From NCBI GenBank assembly GCA_020160805.1, contig JAIUPO010000027.1:1-51034 (forward strand): a DNA stretch of 51,034 bases. Reading direction: 5' to 3'. The notes below the pieces were generated by a model that was given only the letters and a program-made list of their open reading frames with translations, made no database searches and was not told the origin of the DNA. A program made the position numbers and the translations under genes. Positions 1 through 8,608 of the stretch are shown here, piece after piece; positions within the stretch are counted from its first letter, which is position 1; every line of letters begins with the position of its first letter. This DNA is from Actinomycetota bacterium (lineage in GTDB: Bacteria; Actinomycetota; Actinomycetes; Actinomycetales; Dermatophilaceae).

Positions 1-75
1 CTTGCCATGGTCGATGTGACCGATGGTGCCGATGTTGACGTGCGGCTTGGTCCGCTCGAACTTTGCCTTCGCCAC
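1..75 (-). CDS. tuf: Elongation factor Tu, N-terminal 25 codons (runs off the window)
   Basis: The reverse strand reads GTG then [20 protein letters not shown], the hallmark EF-Tu N-terminus that leads into the P-loop GHIDHGK. EF-Tu delivers aminoacyl-tRNA to the ribosome as a GTPase. Only the first 25 codons are present. The GTG start is chosen because a strong Shine-Dalgarno (GAGGAGGA on the minus strand, about 84-91) sits at the right distance. It is the last gene of the str operon rpsL-rpsG-fusA-tuf, and about 100 bases separate it from fusA. Confidence 0.95.
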   Translation of the reverse strand, partial: MAKAKFERTKPHVNIGTIGHIDHGK

Positions 76-178
76 TTGCTTGTCCTCCTCAGGACTTCTC
101 TGGGATACCGCTTGCGACCAGGAAGGACGGGCGGTGCTTAGGGGGTATGACTAGAGGGTCAGCCGGTAAGTCTACCGG

Positions 179-2293
179 TCACTCGCCTCGGGTCTTCTTG
201 ATGATTTCTTCCGCGACGCTCTTGGGCACCTCGGAGTAGGAATCGAACTCCATGGAGTAGTTCGCGCGACCCTGGGTCTTGGACCGCAGGTCACCGACAT
301 ACCCGAACATCTCCGACAGCGGGACGAGGCCGCGAACGACCTTGGCACCACTGATGTCCTCCATGGCCTGGATGTGGCCACGGCGGGAGTTGATGTCGCC
401 GATGACGTCGCCCATGTACTCCTCGGGCGTGCGGACCTCGACGGCCATCATCGGCTCGAGCAGCACCGGGTCACACTTCTTGACGGCCTCCTTGAAGGCC
501 ATCGACCCGGCGATCTTGAACGCCATTTCGGAGGAGTCGACGTCGTGGTAGCCACCATCGAGCAGGGTCGCCTTGACGCCGACGAGGGGGTAGCCGGCCA
601 GGGTGCCGTACTGCATGGCGTCCTGGATGCCGGCGTCGACCGACGGGATGTACTCGCGCGGCACGCGACCACCGGTGACCTTGTTGGAGAACTCGTAGAG
701 CTCGCCCTCGGAGGTGTCCAGCGGCTCCAGCGCGATCTGCACCTTCGCGAACTGACCGGAACCACCGGTCTGCTTCTTGTGGGTGTAGTCGTACTTCTCG
801 ACCGCGCGACGGATGGTCTCGCGGTAGGCGACCTGCGGCTTGCCGACATTGGCCTCCACCTTGAATTCGCGACGCATGCGGTCCACGAGGATGTCGAGGT
901 GGAGCTCGCCCATGCCGGCGATGATCGTCTGACCGGTCTCTTCGTCGAGGTTGACCTTGAAGGTCGGGTCCTCTTCGGCGAGCTTTTGGATCGCGACGCC
1001 GAGCTTCTCCTGGTCGCCCTTGGTCTTGGGCTCGATGGCGACCTGGATAACCGGCTCGGGGAAGGTCATCGACTCCAGGACGACGGGCTTCTCGATGTCG
1101 GAGAGGGTGTCACCGGTGGTGGTGGTCTTCAGGCCGATCGCGGCGTAGATGTGCCCGGCCAGCGCCTCGTCAACAGGGTTTTCCTTGTTGGCGTGCATCT
1201 GGAAGAGCTTGCCAATGCGCTCCTTCTTGACCTTCGTCGAGTTGAGCACCTGAGTGCCTGCGGCGATCCGGCCGGAGTAGACACGGATGAAGGTCAAGGT
1301 CCCGAAGAACGGGTGCGAGGCAACCTTGAACGCCAGCGCCGAGAAGGGCTCGTCGGCCGCCGGGTTGCGGACGATGACTTCGTCCTCATTGCCGACGGCG
1401 TGGCCGTTCATGGCCGGAACGTCGAGCGGGCTGGGCAGGAAGTCGATAACGGCATCGAGCATCGGCTGCACGCCACGGTTCTTGAAGGCCGAGCCACACA
1501 GGATCGGGTAGAGCGTCGACGAAACGGTCAGGGCGCGGATGCCGGCCTTAAGCTCGGCGACGCTGAGATCGCCCTCCTCGAGGTACTTCTCCATCAGCTC
1601 GTCGCTGGACTCAGCGACCCGCTCGACCAGGGCCATGCGGTACTCGTCCGCCTGATCCTTCAGCTCGGCGGGGATCTCCTGGACTTCATACTTCGCGCCC
1701 ATGGTGACATCGCCCTTGGCATCGCCCGGCCACACCAGGGCGCGCATCTCGACCAGGTCGACGACGCCAACGAAGTCGTTCTCCGCACCGATGGGCAACT
1801 GGATGACCAGCGGCTCGGCGCCGAGGCGGTCCTTGATGGTCTGAACGGTGAAGTAGAAGTCCGCGCCGAGCTTGTCCATCTTGTTGACGAACGCGATGCG
1901 CGGGACGTCGTACTTGTCGGCCTGACGCCACACGGTCTCGGACTGGGGCTCGACACCCTCCTTGCCGTCGAAGACGGCGACGGCGCCGTCGAGGACGCGC
2001 AATGAGCGCTCCACCTCAACGGTGAAGTCGACGTGGCCGGGGGTGTCGATGATGTTGACCTGGTTGCCATTCCAGAAGGAGGTCACCGCGGCGGAGGTGA
2101 TGGTGATGCCGCGTTCCTTCTCCTGCTCCATCCAGTCGGTGGTGGAGGCGCCGTCGTGGGTCTCACCGATCTTGTGGTTGCGACCGGTGTAGAAGAGGAT
2201 GCGCTCGGTCGTCGTGGTCTTGCCAGCGTCGATGTGCGCCATGATGCCGATATTCCGGACCTTGGTGAGGTCGGTCAGGACGTCCTGTGCCAC
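179..2293 (-). CDS. fusA: Translation elongation factor G
   Basis: This 704-residue GTPase translocates tRNA and mRNA on the ribosome. The N-terminus shows the G1 motif AHIDAGKTT, then DTPGHVDFT (G3) and [10 protein letters not shown] (G4); the usual domains II-V follow, ending [13 protein letters not shown]. Length is normal for bacterial EF-G. The start is GTG (minus strand, 2293) and has only a weak upstream Shine-Dalgarno. It lies between rpsG and tuf in the standard str order. The 118-base gap before it carries two hairpins, so fusA may be partly uncoupled from rpsL-rpsG transcription. Confidence 0.97.
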   Translation of the reverse strand: MAQDVLTDLTKVRNIGIMAHIDAGKTTTTERILFYTGRNHKIGETHDGASTTDWMEQEKERGITITSAAVTSFWNGNQVNIIDTPGHVDFTVEVERSLRVLDGAVAVFDGKEGVEPQSETVWRQADKYDVPRIAFVNKMDKLGADFYFTVQTIKDRLGAEPLVIQLPIGAENDFVGVVDLVEMRALVWPGDAKGDVTMGAKYEVQEIPAELKDQADEYRMALVERVAESSDELMEKYLEEGDLSVAELKAGIRALTVSSTLYPILCGSAFKNRGVQPMLDAVIDFLPSPLDVPAMNGHAVGNEDEVIVRNPAADEPFSALAFKVASHPFFGTLTFIRVYSGRIAAGTQVLNSTKVKKERIGKLFQMHANKENPVDEALAGHIYAAIGLKTTTTGDTLSDIEKPVVLESMTFPEPVIQVAIEPKTKGDQEKLGVAIQKLAEEDPTFKVNLDEETGQTIIAGMGELHLDILVDRMRREFKVEANVGKPQVAYRETIRRAVEKYDYTHKKQTGGSGQFAKVQIALEPLDTSEGELYEFSNKVTGGRVPREYIPSVDAGIQDAMQYGTLAGYPLVGVKATLLDGGYHDVDSSEMAFKIAGSMAFKEAVKKCDPVLLEPMMAVEVRTPEEYMGDVIGDINSRRGHIQAMEDISGAKVVRGLVPLSEMFGYVGDLRSKTQGRANYSMEFDSYSEVPKSVAEEIIKKTRGE

Positions 2294-2342
2294 TTTGGGT
2301 TATCTCATCTCGTTCGTTGCGAACTGCGTTACGTGTCAGGGT

Positions 2343-2360
2343 CCGGCGCGGCTGCGCCGG
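2343..2360. terminator. Short GC hairpin between rpsG and fusA
   Basis: CCGGCGC (2343-2349) pairs with GCGCCGG (2354-2360) around a 4-base loop. It is the first of two stem-loops in the rpsG-fusA gap. With no U-tract it could be an attenuator or an mRNA processing site rather than a full terminator. Confidence 0.45.
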
Positions 2361-2364
2361 GGGC

Positions 2365-2400
2365 CGTATGCCGCGCGCTCGGGTGAGCACGCGGCATACG
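2365..2400. terminator. Hairpin built from an inverted pair of GTATGCC motifs
   Basis: CGTATGCCGCG (2365-2375) pairs perfectly with CGCGGCATACG (2390-2400). After one C-A mismatch, an inner GCTC/GAGC stem closes on a GGGT loop. It sits directly downstream of rpsG (stop at 2412, minus strand). There is no poly-U, so attenuation or RNA processing in the str operon is as likely as termination. The two arms are copies of the heptamer that is over-represented across the window. Confidence 0.6.
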
Positions 2401-2411
2401 ACCTGCTGGGG

Positions 2412-2882
2412 TCACCAGCGGTAGTGCGCGAAGGCCTTGTTGGACTCGGCCATCTTGTGGGTGTCCTCGCGACGCTTCACAGCGGCGCCGAGGCCGTTGG
2501 AGGCGTCGAGGATCTCGTTCATCAGGCGCTCGGTCATGGTCTTCTCACGGCGCTGCCGGGAGTAGCCGACGAGCCAGCGCAGCGACAAGGTCGTGGCGCG
2601 GCCCGGCTTGACCTCGACGGGGACCTGGTAGGTCGCGCCACCGACGCGGCGGGACTTGACCTCCAGGGTCGGGCGGACATTGTCCAGCGCCCGCTTCAGG
2701 GTGGGCACGGGGTCGGTGCCGGTCTTGGTGCGGACCCCTTCGAGGGCGCCATAGACGATGTTCTCGGCGATCGACTTCTTGCCATCGAGCAGGATCTTGT
2801 TGACCAGCTGGGTCACCAGGACGCTGTTGTAGACGGGGTCGACGACGAGCGGCCGCTTGGGTGCGGGACCTTTACGAGGCAT
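2412..2882 (-). CDS. rpsG: 30S ribosomal protein S7
   Basis: The 156-residue protein begins [20 protein letters not shown] and ends [13 protein letters not shown], which is typical actinobacterial S7. It is a primary 16S rRNA-binding protein that nucleates the 30S head. The ATG at 2882 shares one base with the rpsL stop (TAATG), so the two genes are translationally coupled. An open frame continues upstream, but that part is out-of-frame rpsL and is excluded. Confidence 0.97.
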   Translation of the reverse strand: MPRKGPAPKRPLVVDPVYNSVLVTQLVNKILLDGKKSIAENIVYGALEGVRTKTGTDPVPTLKRALDNVRPTLEVKSRRVGGATYQVPVEVKPGRATTLSLRWLVGYSRQRREKTMTERLMNEILDASNGLGAAVKRREDTHKMAESNKAFAHYRW

Positions 2883-3256
2883 TACTTCTTCACCTTCTTG
2901 GCGCCATAGCGGCTGCGGGCCTGCTGGCGGTTCTTGACACCCTGGGTGTCGAGCGCGCCGCGGATGATCTTGTAGCGAACGCCGGGGAGGTCCTTCACAC
3001 GACCGCCACGCACGAGCACCATCGAGTGCTCCTGCAGGTTGTGGCCGACGCCGGGGATATAGGCGGTGACCTCGATGCCGCTGGTCAGGCGCACACGGGC
3101 GACCTTGCGCAGGGCCGAGTTCGGCTTCTTGGGGGTGGTGGTGTACACGCGGGTGCACACACCGCGGCGCTGGGGAGAGCCCTTCAGGGCAGGAGTCTTG
3201 ACCTTGGTGGCCTTGTCCTGCCGGCCCTTGCGCACCAGCTGGTTGATGGTAGGCAA
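2882..3256 (-). CDS. rpsL: 30S ribosomal protein S12
   Basis: The 124-residue S12 starts [11 protein letters not shown] after a TTG start codon and keeps the decoding-centre motifs [17 protein letters not shown] and [11 protein letters not shown]. The lysine in TPKKPNS is wild type, the position where streptomycin-resistance substitutions occur. TTG at 3256 is chosen because the protein otherwise lacks an initiator and its second residue is the conserved Pro. It is the first gene of the str operon, downstream of a promoter at about 3492-3520. Confidence 0.95.
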   Translation of the reverse strand: MPTINQLVRKGRQDKATKVKTPALKGSPQRRGVCTRVYTTTPKKPNSALRKVARVRLTSGIEVTAYIPGVGHNLQEHSMVLVRGGRVKDLPGVRYKIIRGALDTQGVKNRQQARSRYGAKKVKK

Positions 3257-3491
3257 ACTGCGTCCTTCGATTCGTCGTGGCGCTCGTCCGGGTGGACGGG
3301 CGCTCCTAGTCATGTCTGGGCTCGACCCCCGATCTCGGGTGTGTCGCCCAGGCTCTCCCCTGCACTCCCCGCTTCCACACACGGATGGAGTGTGAAATGG
3401 TTTGCCCGGCGAGAGGGTGTGGCATATCAGTCACCAAGGACTGCTGCCCGGCGGCTCGCGCGCAGCGCAGCGCTGCGAGACACGGTGCTCC

Positions 3492-3520
3492 AGTCTAGTC
3501 GGGCGCACCGGCGCAGCAAA
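3492..3520 (-). promoter_or_regulatory. Putative sigma-70-type promoter of the str operon
   Basis: Reading the minus strand, TTTGCT (3515-3520) and TAGACT (3492-3497) are separated by 17 bases, a good match to actinobacterial housekeeping promoters. It would start transcription near 3485 and leave a leader of about 230 bases before rpsL. The rest of 3257-3714 holds only short GC-rich dyads and no gene that I can support. Confidence 0.6.
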
Positions 3521-3714
3521 ATCGTCTGGCCCGACCCGCTGACCAGCAAGTATGCGGCGGCCCGGGCCCACATCCTCCTCGCCGTGGACTAGTGTCCCTA
3601 GGGTGCCCGACCCGGGCGCACACGGTCCACCCGCCTGATCTAGGCCGCGGGGGACGCGCGATGCGAGGTTCCCGTGCGGTGGCCCGTGCCACGACAGAGA
3701 ACAAGGACGTTCCC

Positions 3715-3990
3715 GTGCGCAGAAGCAGAATCCGGATGTTGACCGGGGCTACCGCCCTGGCTCTGTTGGCCGCCCTGGCTCCAGCAACCATCGCCCAATC
3801 CGCCCCCGCGGCCGAGGGGGCGCCAAGTGCCGGCGCGGCAGCCGGCGACGATCGGCCCGATGCGGCCAGCGACGCCCGCCGCGACGCCAAGGCCAACCCG
3901 ATGGGCAGCGTCAAGGTCGCGGGCGTCGGCGTGACGATCAAGGTCGTCCAGTCCAACTCGACCGGCAAAATGACGGTGCGGGTGAACTGA
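3715..3990 (+). CDS. Small secreted protein of unknown function
   Basis: This 91-residue protein starts at a GTG preceded by AAGGA (3703-3707). Its N-terminus VRRSRIRMLTGATALALL has a basic head followed by a hydrophobic core and an AQSAPA-type cleavage region, which indicates Sec export. The mature part is Ala/Asp/Arg-rich, then ends with a valine-rich stretch (GSVKVAGVGVTIKVVQSN). I do not recognise a family. It is transcribed away from the str operon and ends shortly before a 50-bp palindrome. An upstream in-frame ATG (3661) is possible but would bury the signal peptide. Confidence 0.5.
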   Translation: MRRSRIRMLTGATALALLAALAPATIAQSAPAAEGAPSAGAAAGDDRPDAASDARRDAKANPMGSVKVAGVGVTIKVVQSNSTGKMTVRVN

Positions 3991-4052
3991 CCCCACCTGC
4001 CTCGGGTTGGGGTCGGCACTCGCGCGGCTGCCTGCCCCCGCGCTAACGCTCG

Positions 4053-4102
4053 AGCTACCGCCTGGTTTTGGTCGTGATCACGACCAGAACCAGGCGGTAG
4101 CT
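4053..4102. terminator. 50-bp near-perfect palindrome between convergent genes
   Basis: The 25-base half beginning AGCTACCGCCTGGTT pairs with its mirror with only one T-G wobble (4068/4087), and the centre is TGATCA. It separates the secreted-protein gene (+) from the thioesterase gene (-), so a bidirectional terminator is the simplest reading. The flanks carry no U-tract. Confidence 0.6.
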
Positions 4103-4150
4103 GCGTTGGTAGCGGGACGCGCGCGGGTATGCCGCCTGGGCCAGCACGGG

Positions 4151-4957
4151 TCAGCGGGTGCGGGGGCGGACCAGCAGCGCCTGGGCGGAGGCGCCGATGA
4201 TGCCGCGCTCGTCATACAACGTGGCCCGGGCCAGGCCGGCCCCGGTGCCGGCGAGCAGGGTGGAGGCGGCGAGCGCCACCCACTCCCCCGCGGGCGGCCG
4301 CACAATGTGCACCGTCAGGTCGGTATTGCGAAAGTCCCAGGCGCGCAGGTCGAGTTCGGCGCCGATCCCGGAGGCCGAGTCAACGCAGGCAAGCACCCGC
4401 TGCAGCGGCGAGAGCGCCTCACCGTCGATGAGCGGCACGCGCGGACGCATCCACACCGTCGCCGGCCCAGCCTGCGCGACGCTGCCCTCCACCCAGCGCC
4501 AGTCGATGCTGTCGGCATACCCGCGCACCCAGCCCGGTGGCATGGGGTGATGTATGCCGTCCGCCGGCGTCCCGGGCGGGCTCGCCGCCCCCGCTTCGGG
4601 CCCGCCGTCCAGGATCGGCACGCACCAGGCGCTCGCCTGGGCGACGGTGCGCCCGGTCGCCGGATCGGCCAACTCGGCCCGCACTAAGGCCACCGCCCGA
4701 CCGTCGCGCAGCACCTCGGCGCGAACGACCACCTCGGCGACCGGGATCGGCCCGAGCAAGTCCATCGTGAACCGCGACACCCGCTTCCCCGCGGGCACCA
4801 CGCGCCGTTCCAGTTCGCGCGCCAGCAGTGCCGCCGGGGGTGAGCCGTGCTGGGAGTCCTCGGTCCAGGGCCCGGCCGTATGCCAGGTCGCTCGGAAGGT
4901 CGCGGCCGCACCGGTGTCCTCGACGGCTTCGAAGTATGCCGTCGCTTCAGTGTTCAT
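4151..4957 (-). CDS. Acyl-CoA thioesterase-like protein (TesB/4HBT_3 family)
   Basis: The 268-residue protein resembles double-hotdog acyl-CoA thioesterases: the N-terminal GPWTEDSQHGSPPAALLARE and RFTMDLLGPIPV strands are typical of this family. The second half, with a DLTVHIVRPPAGEWVALAA stretch, matches the second hotdog. It would hydrolyse acyl-CoA in the cytoplasm; the substrate is unknown. The start at 4957 (MNTEATAYFE) is preferred over the longer frame because it overlaps the end of the GNAT gene by 11 bases, which suggests co-transcription. Family call is moderate, function inferred. Confidence 0.75.
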   Translation of the reverse strand: MNTEATAYFEAVEDTGAAATFRATWHTAGPWTEDSQHGSPPAALLARELERRVVPAGKRVSRFTMDLLGPIPVAEVVVRAEVLRDGRAVALVRAELADPATGRTVAQASAWCVPILDGGPEAGAASPPGTPADGIHHPMPPGWVRGYADSIDWRWVEGSVAQAGPATVWMRPRVPLIDGEALSPLQRVLACVDSASGIGAELDLRAWDFRNTDLTVHIVRPPAGEWVALAASTLLAGTGAGLARATLYDERGIIGASAQALLVRPRTR

Positions 4958-5489
4958 CGGCGGTGTCCTCCAGCGAATCGAAGGCGGATGCATAACGGAA
5001 GGGCCCGCCATCGCGCGACGGGTCGAGGTGCGTCAAGGGCCGGGCTTGGAAGTATTCGCCCCACGGGCCGGGGCTCTGGATGCCGAGCTGAGCGGCCGGG
5101 AGGAAACCGAACCGGGCGTAATACGCCGGATCTCCGAGCAGGGCAATTTCGCGCTCGCCGGCGACCTGCGCGGCGTCAATGACGGCCGCCATCAGCGCCG
5201 AGCCGATGCCCTGGCGTTGGTGCGACGGCAGGACGGCGATCGGGCCCAGCCCGACGGACGGGCGCTCCCCGATCCGGCCGCGACTGCATACGACACTGCC
5301 GACGACCTCGCCGTCGCGCACGGCGACGAAGGTGAGGGCCGAGAGCACCGCGCCATCGGCTCGCAGGCGATCGAGCAGCGGCGCCTCGATCGGCTCCGCG
5401 GCGCCCGGCGGCGTGGCGAAGGACTCGGCGTGCACCCGACGCACGGCGAGGATGTCCTCGGGAGATTCGGCCCGCACGTCGATGTCCAC
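4947..5489 (-). CDS. GNAT-family N-acetyltransferase (YhbS-like)
   Basis: The 180-residue protein carries the GNAT acetyl-CoA pyrophosphate loop HQRQGIGSALM after the beta-4 strand VGLGPIAVLP, then ALLGDPAYYARFGFLP, which is characteristic of the YhbS subgroup. It transfers an acetyl group from acetyl-CoA to an unknown amine. It ends inside the thioesterase start and is transcribed divergently from the sensor kinase gene. Confidence 0.85.
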   Translation of the reverse strand: MDIDVRAESPEDILAVRRVHAESFATPPGAAEPIEAPLLDRLRADGAVLSALTFVAVRDGEVVGSVVCSRGRIGERPSVGLGPIAVLPSHQRQGIGSALMAAVIDAAQVAGEREIALLGDPAYYARFGFLPAAQLGIQSPGPWGEYFQARPLTHLDPSRDGGPFRYASAFDSLEDTADEH

Positions 5490-5552
5490 CGCCGAATGCT
5501 ATGCGTCACAGAGTGCCCCTTTCGGACACATCGGGTGAGCGCGAGTCACGGG

Positions 5553-7652
5553 ATGTCGGTGTCCGGCAATAGCCTTGGGTTTGTGAAGGCCGTGCCGTGG
5601 CGACCGGACCCGGCCGGCGGCTGGGCCGAACTTGTGGAGTTCGGCATCCGGCTCGGGGTCATGGTCTGCTTCCTGGTCAATATCGGCGTGACGCTCGCCA
5701 TTGGTCGCCGGTCACTGGACCTTGCGGACGGGCGCACTCAGTGGGGCGTCGCTCTCATGGGGGTGGCCGCCGTCGTCATGCTGACGGCCACGATCACCTG
5801 GCGCCGCCTCGCTGAGCTGTCCGTGCTCGCCGCCGCGCTTTTCAGCGCCGGCTTGTTACTGGCCGGGCCACAGACACGGCAGTCCATCGACCTTGCCGAT
5901 TCTTGGTGGCCCACTCAGGGCTTGATCGCGACCACAGCCTTCCTGGCGGTCGCCACGCGCTATGGCTGGGCCCTCGGTCTCGGCGTCCTCGCCGTGAACT
6001 TCCAGGTTCGTTGGAACACCTGGCTCGCCGATCCAGACATTCCAAGCCTGCACCGATCCGTCGAGGCGGTAGCGTCGACCGGTCAACTCGTCGCTCTCGC
6101 CGGCGCCCCGGCCTTGACCGCGATGCTCGTGCGCCGCGCGGCGCAGAAAGTCGACGACGCGGCCGCCCTGCGCGCCGCGGAGCGAGCAGACGCCGCGGCG
6201 CGGGAGGCGAAGGCGCGGCGCGAGAAGGAAGCAGATCTCTTCGTGCACGACGAGATCCTGCGGACCCTGCAAATGATCGCGATGGGCGGCGCCGGTGTCT
6301 CGCCCACGGCACCCCAAGAGGCGGCTCACGCCTTGGTAGCCGCGCCGCTCGGCGCAGCGGAGGAGGACCCCGAGCGCGAGCAGACCCAGGAGTCTCTGCT
6401 CGGGCCGGTTCTGCGGGCTTCGCGGGTCGAGGTGCGTTACCGCGGGCCAGATGTGCTCCTGGTGCCGGGACCGGTGCAGGAAGCCTTCCGGCGTGCGAGT
6501 GCCGAGGCTCTTCGCAATGTGGCGCAGCATTCGGGCGTGAAGTCGGCGGACGTGACGGTCGGCATGCGTGGGCTCGTGGTCGGGGTGCAAATCCGTGATC
6601 GGGGGGTGGGCTTCGAACCCGGAGTGACGCATCGCCGCGGCCTCAGCGCCTCGATCCAGGCTCGCATGACCGATGTCGGCGGTTCTGCCAGCGTGACGTC
6701 GGCGCCGGGCGAGGGAACCGTCGTGGATCTGACCTGGTCCCCTTGGCCGCGGCGGGCGGCATGGACCGAGGGGAAGGCCGGCATCCTGCCGGATCTTTTC
6801 CCCTATCTCGTCGTCATGGCCGCCCCGCTACTGCTCCTCGGGCTGTGGTTCCCTCCGCTCCTAGATCGCCACTTGGCCCGATCGGGGCCGACCGCGTTCG
6901 GATCGGTCCTCGTCGGCCTGGTCGGCATCGCGTATCTCCTGCGTGGTCTGCGACACCGAACATCCGGGATGTTCACCGCTGCGCTGGTCGTGCTGTCCTG
7001 GACCGCCGTGGGCATCAACGCGTGGGCGCTGCCTGGCGGGAGCGCCCACGCCCGCCTGTTCTGGATGCCCGGCGTGGTCAGCGGGGCCGTCGCCTTGGTC
7101 ACCATCTACCGGCGCTCGATCGAGGGCGCCATCATGGCTCTCGGAGTGGTCGTGATCGCCTGGATTGGGAGTTCCGCCCGGGTTCCCGATGGCGCGGACT
7201 GGCTGCCCTATCTCGCACCGACGGCGACGCCGATCCTGTGCCTCCTCGTGACCCTCGTGGTGCGATGGGTCGGTGAACGCCTCGGCTGGGAAGTGCTGCG
7301 CTTGAGCGAGGAGTCAGAAGCTGACACGAACGCTCCCCCGCTGGAAGCGACGCTCGCGCAGCGACTGTCCGGCGCGCGTGCGGCTAGATCGGCTGCTCAG
7401 ACAGGCAGCAGCGGCTCCGGTCGACGATCCCCGGATCCGCGCGACCGCGACCGAATTGGAAGCGGAGATCCGGGAGCGGCTGATGCTGGGCGCCGATCAT
7501 CGCCTTATCGGCGCAATCGCCAGGGTTCGAGAGGCCGGCTGGACCGTGCGCCTGCGGGTCGCCGTCGGACTGCCGCCTCAGGGTGCGCAGTTGCTCACCT
7601 CCTCGTTAGAAGCCCTGGGCCGCAAGGCGATCGCTCGACCGAGTCCGGATGA
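5553..7652 (+). CDS. Membrane sensor histidine kinase (NarL/LuxR-type partner), apparently frameshifted near its 3' end
   Basis: Five to six hydrophobic segments (residues about 20-190) precede a coiled stretch and an H-box-like VHDEILRTLQMIA. A HATPase follows with N-box EALRNVAQHS and G-box DRGVGFEPG. Unusually, another membrane block of four to five segments follows the ATPase (from about DLFPYLVVMAAPLLLL). After about 7375 this frame turns into Arg/Ser-rich low-quality sequence, while the +1 frame continues with sensible codons, so a one-base indel in the gene or read is likely. The start is ambiguous (ATG 5553 or GTG 5583). It pairs with the downstream response regulator. Confidence 0.7.
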   Translation: MSVSGNSLGFVKAVPWRPDPAGGWAELVEFGIRLGVMVCFLVNIGVTLAIGRRSLDLADGRTQWGVALMGVAAVVMLTATITWRRLAELSVLAAALFSAGLLLAGPQTRQSIDLADSWWPTQGLIATTAFLAVATRYGWALGLGVLAVNFQVRWNTWLADPDIPSLHRSVEAVASTGQLVALAGAPALTAMLVRRAAQKVDDAAALRAAERADAAAREAKARREKEADLFVHDEILRTLQMIAMGGAGVSPTAPQEAAHALVAAPLGAAEEDPEREQTQESLLGPVLRASRVEVRYRGPDVLLVPGPVQEAFRRASAEALRNVAQHSGVKSADVTVGMRGLVVGVQIRDRGVGFEPGVTHRRGLSASIQARMTDVGGSASVTSAPGEGTVVDLTWSPWPRRAAWTEGKAGILPDLFPYLVVMAAPLLLLGLWFPPLLDRHLARSGPTAFGSVLVGLVGIAYLLRGLRHRTSGMFTAALVVLSWTAVGINAWALPGGSAHARLFWMPGVVSGAVALVTIYRRSIEGAIMALGVVVIAWIGSSARVPDGADWLPYLAPTATPILCLLVTLVVRWVGERLGWEVLRLSEESEADTNAPPLEATLAQRLSGARAARSAAQTGSSGSGRRSPDPRDRDRIGSGDPGAADAGRRSSPYRRNRQGSRGRLDRAPAGRRRTAASGCAVAHLLVRSPGPQGDRSTESG

Positions 7653-7911
7653 ATCAGCTGCACCCTCTCGGCGGCTGCTGGGCACTCTGGATATCACCGG
7701 ACTGCCGGCCTCGTCTGGCTGGCGGCTGAGTCTGCTCATGAGTCCCGGGCCGCCGCCGGAGGTCATGGCGGCCATGATCGCGACCGGCGAGTGGGGCGTC
7801 ACCGGCGACTGGGGTGACGTGCAATTGCGTGTCACCCTGCCCGCTGCGCCCCCGTCCGGCATTGGTGCGACTTTTAGCCAGCCGACACTCACGAAAGGAT
7901 TGCCGGTATGA
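7378..7911 (+). CDS. C-terminal portion of the sensor protein (separate frame)
   Basis: A 177-codon frame opens at a possible GTG (7378) inside the sensor gene and reads RLDRLLRQAAAAPVDD, then ELEAEIRERLMLGADHRLIG and a DWGDVQLRVTLP end. It overlaps the response regulator by ATGA (7908-7911), as expected for a sensor gene end. There is no convincing Shine-Dalgarno before 7378. I read it as the true C-terminus of the sensor, put out of frame by an indel near 7365-7380. A separate translationally coupled protein is the alternative. Confidence 0.6.
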   Translation: MRLDRLLRQAAAAPVDDPRIRATATELEAEIRERLMLGADHRLIGAIARVREAGWTVRLRVAVGLPPQGAQLLTSSLEALGRKAIARPSPDESAAPSRRLLGTLDITGLPASSGWRLSLLMSPGPPPEVMAAMIATGEWGVTGDWGDVQLRVTLPAAPPSGIGATFSQPTLTKGLPV

Positions 7912-8564
7912 CAGTTCGCGTCGTCGCAGTGGACGACCACCCGATCGTGGTCGAGGGGATCATGTCCCTCATCCGATCGCAGACGAATGACGTCGAGCTC
8001 GTGGGCAGTGCCCCCACGTGGAGTGGTCTCAAGGCAGTCATCGCCGCGCTGCCGGCCCCGCCCGATATCGCCTTGGTGGATCTGCACCTTGCCGAGGAGG
8101 ACGCCTATGACGCCATCTCGGTCTTGAGTTCCTCCGGGATCAGGGTGCTGCTTTTGACCTCGGAACTGCGGGCAATCCCCATCCGGCGTGCCATGGCTGC
8201 CGGTGCCTCCGGCCTGGCGCTGAAGTCCGATCCGGTCACCGACATCCTCGATGTCTTGCAGCAGGTCGCGGCTGGCCAGGAGGCGGTCTCCAGTGATCTG
8301 GCCTTCGCGCTGGTGAGCGACGAATCTCTCGTGGCCCACCTCGCGCCGCGCGAGGTGGAAGTGCTGAGCCTGCTCGCCGATGGCGTTCCCCGCAAGAGCG
8401 TCGGCTCGCGGCTCGATCCCCCGGTGGCGCTGTCAACGGTCAACACCTATATCAATCGCGCGTGCGTGCGGTATCGCGAACTCGGTCGGCAGATCTCCAG
8501 CCCGCGCGATGTCATCCGGGCGGCCACCGAAGACGGCCACCTCGACGGATTCACCCTCCAGTGA
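7908..8564 (+). CDS. LuxR/NarL-family response regulator
   Basis: The 218-residue protein begins VRVVAVDDHPIVVEG (acidic pocket) and has the phosphoacceptor Asp in IALVDLHL, the switch Thr/Ser in LLLTSEL and the conserved Lys in LALKSD. A C-terminal LuxR-like HTH follows (APREVEVLSLLADG to VNTYINRACVRYRELG). Its recognition helix is atypical because a DPPVALS insert replaces the usual V-S-x-x-T-V-K-x-H. The ATG overlaps the preceding frame by ATGA, so it is coupled to the sensor. Confidence 0.88.
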   Translation: MTVRVVAVDDHPIVVEGIMSLIRSQTNDVELVGSAPTWSGLKAVIAALPAPPDIALVDLHLAEEDAYDAISVLSSSGIRVLLLTSELRAIPIRRAMAAGASGLALKSDPVTDILDVLQQVAAGQEAVSSDLAFALVSDESLVAHLAPREVEVLSLLADGVPRKSVGSRLDPPVALSTVNTYINRACVRYRELGRQISSPRDVIRAATEDGHLDGFTLQ

Positions 8565-8608
8565 CGCGTGGGCGCTCGGGCGCCGTCTCCAGGCCTTGGA
8601 CCGTCTCC

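Noticed and set aside
374-2005. Long plus-strand open frame (543 codons) opposite fusA
   Set aside because: Antisense shadow of a conserved gene; composition Gly/Leu/Val/Asp-rich without any domain, as expected in high-GC DNA.
3257-3714. A gene in the 458-base leader region upstream of rpsL
   Set aside because: Only Arg-rich frames without start signals or domains; the promoter and short dyads account for it.
4554-5552. N-terminal 330 codons of the long frame leading into the sensor kinase
   Set aside because: They are antisense to the thioesterase and GNAT genes and lack protein-like features; the sensor most likely starts at 5553 or 5583.
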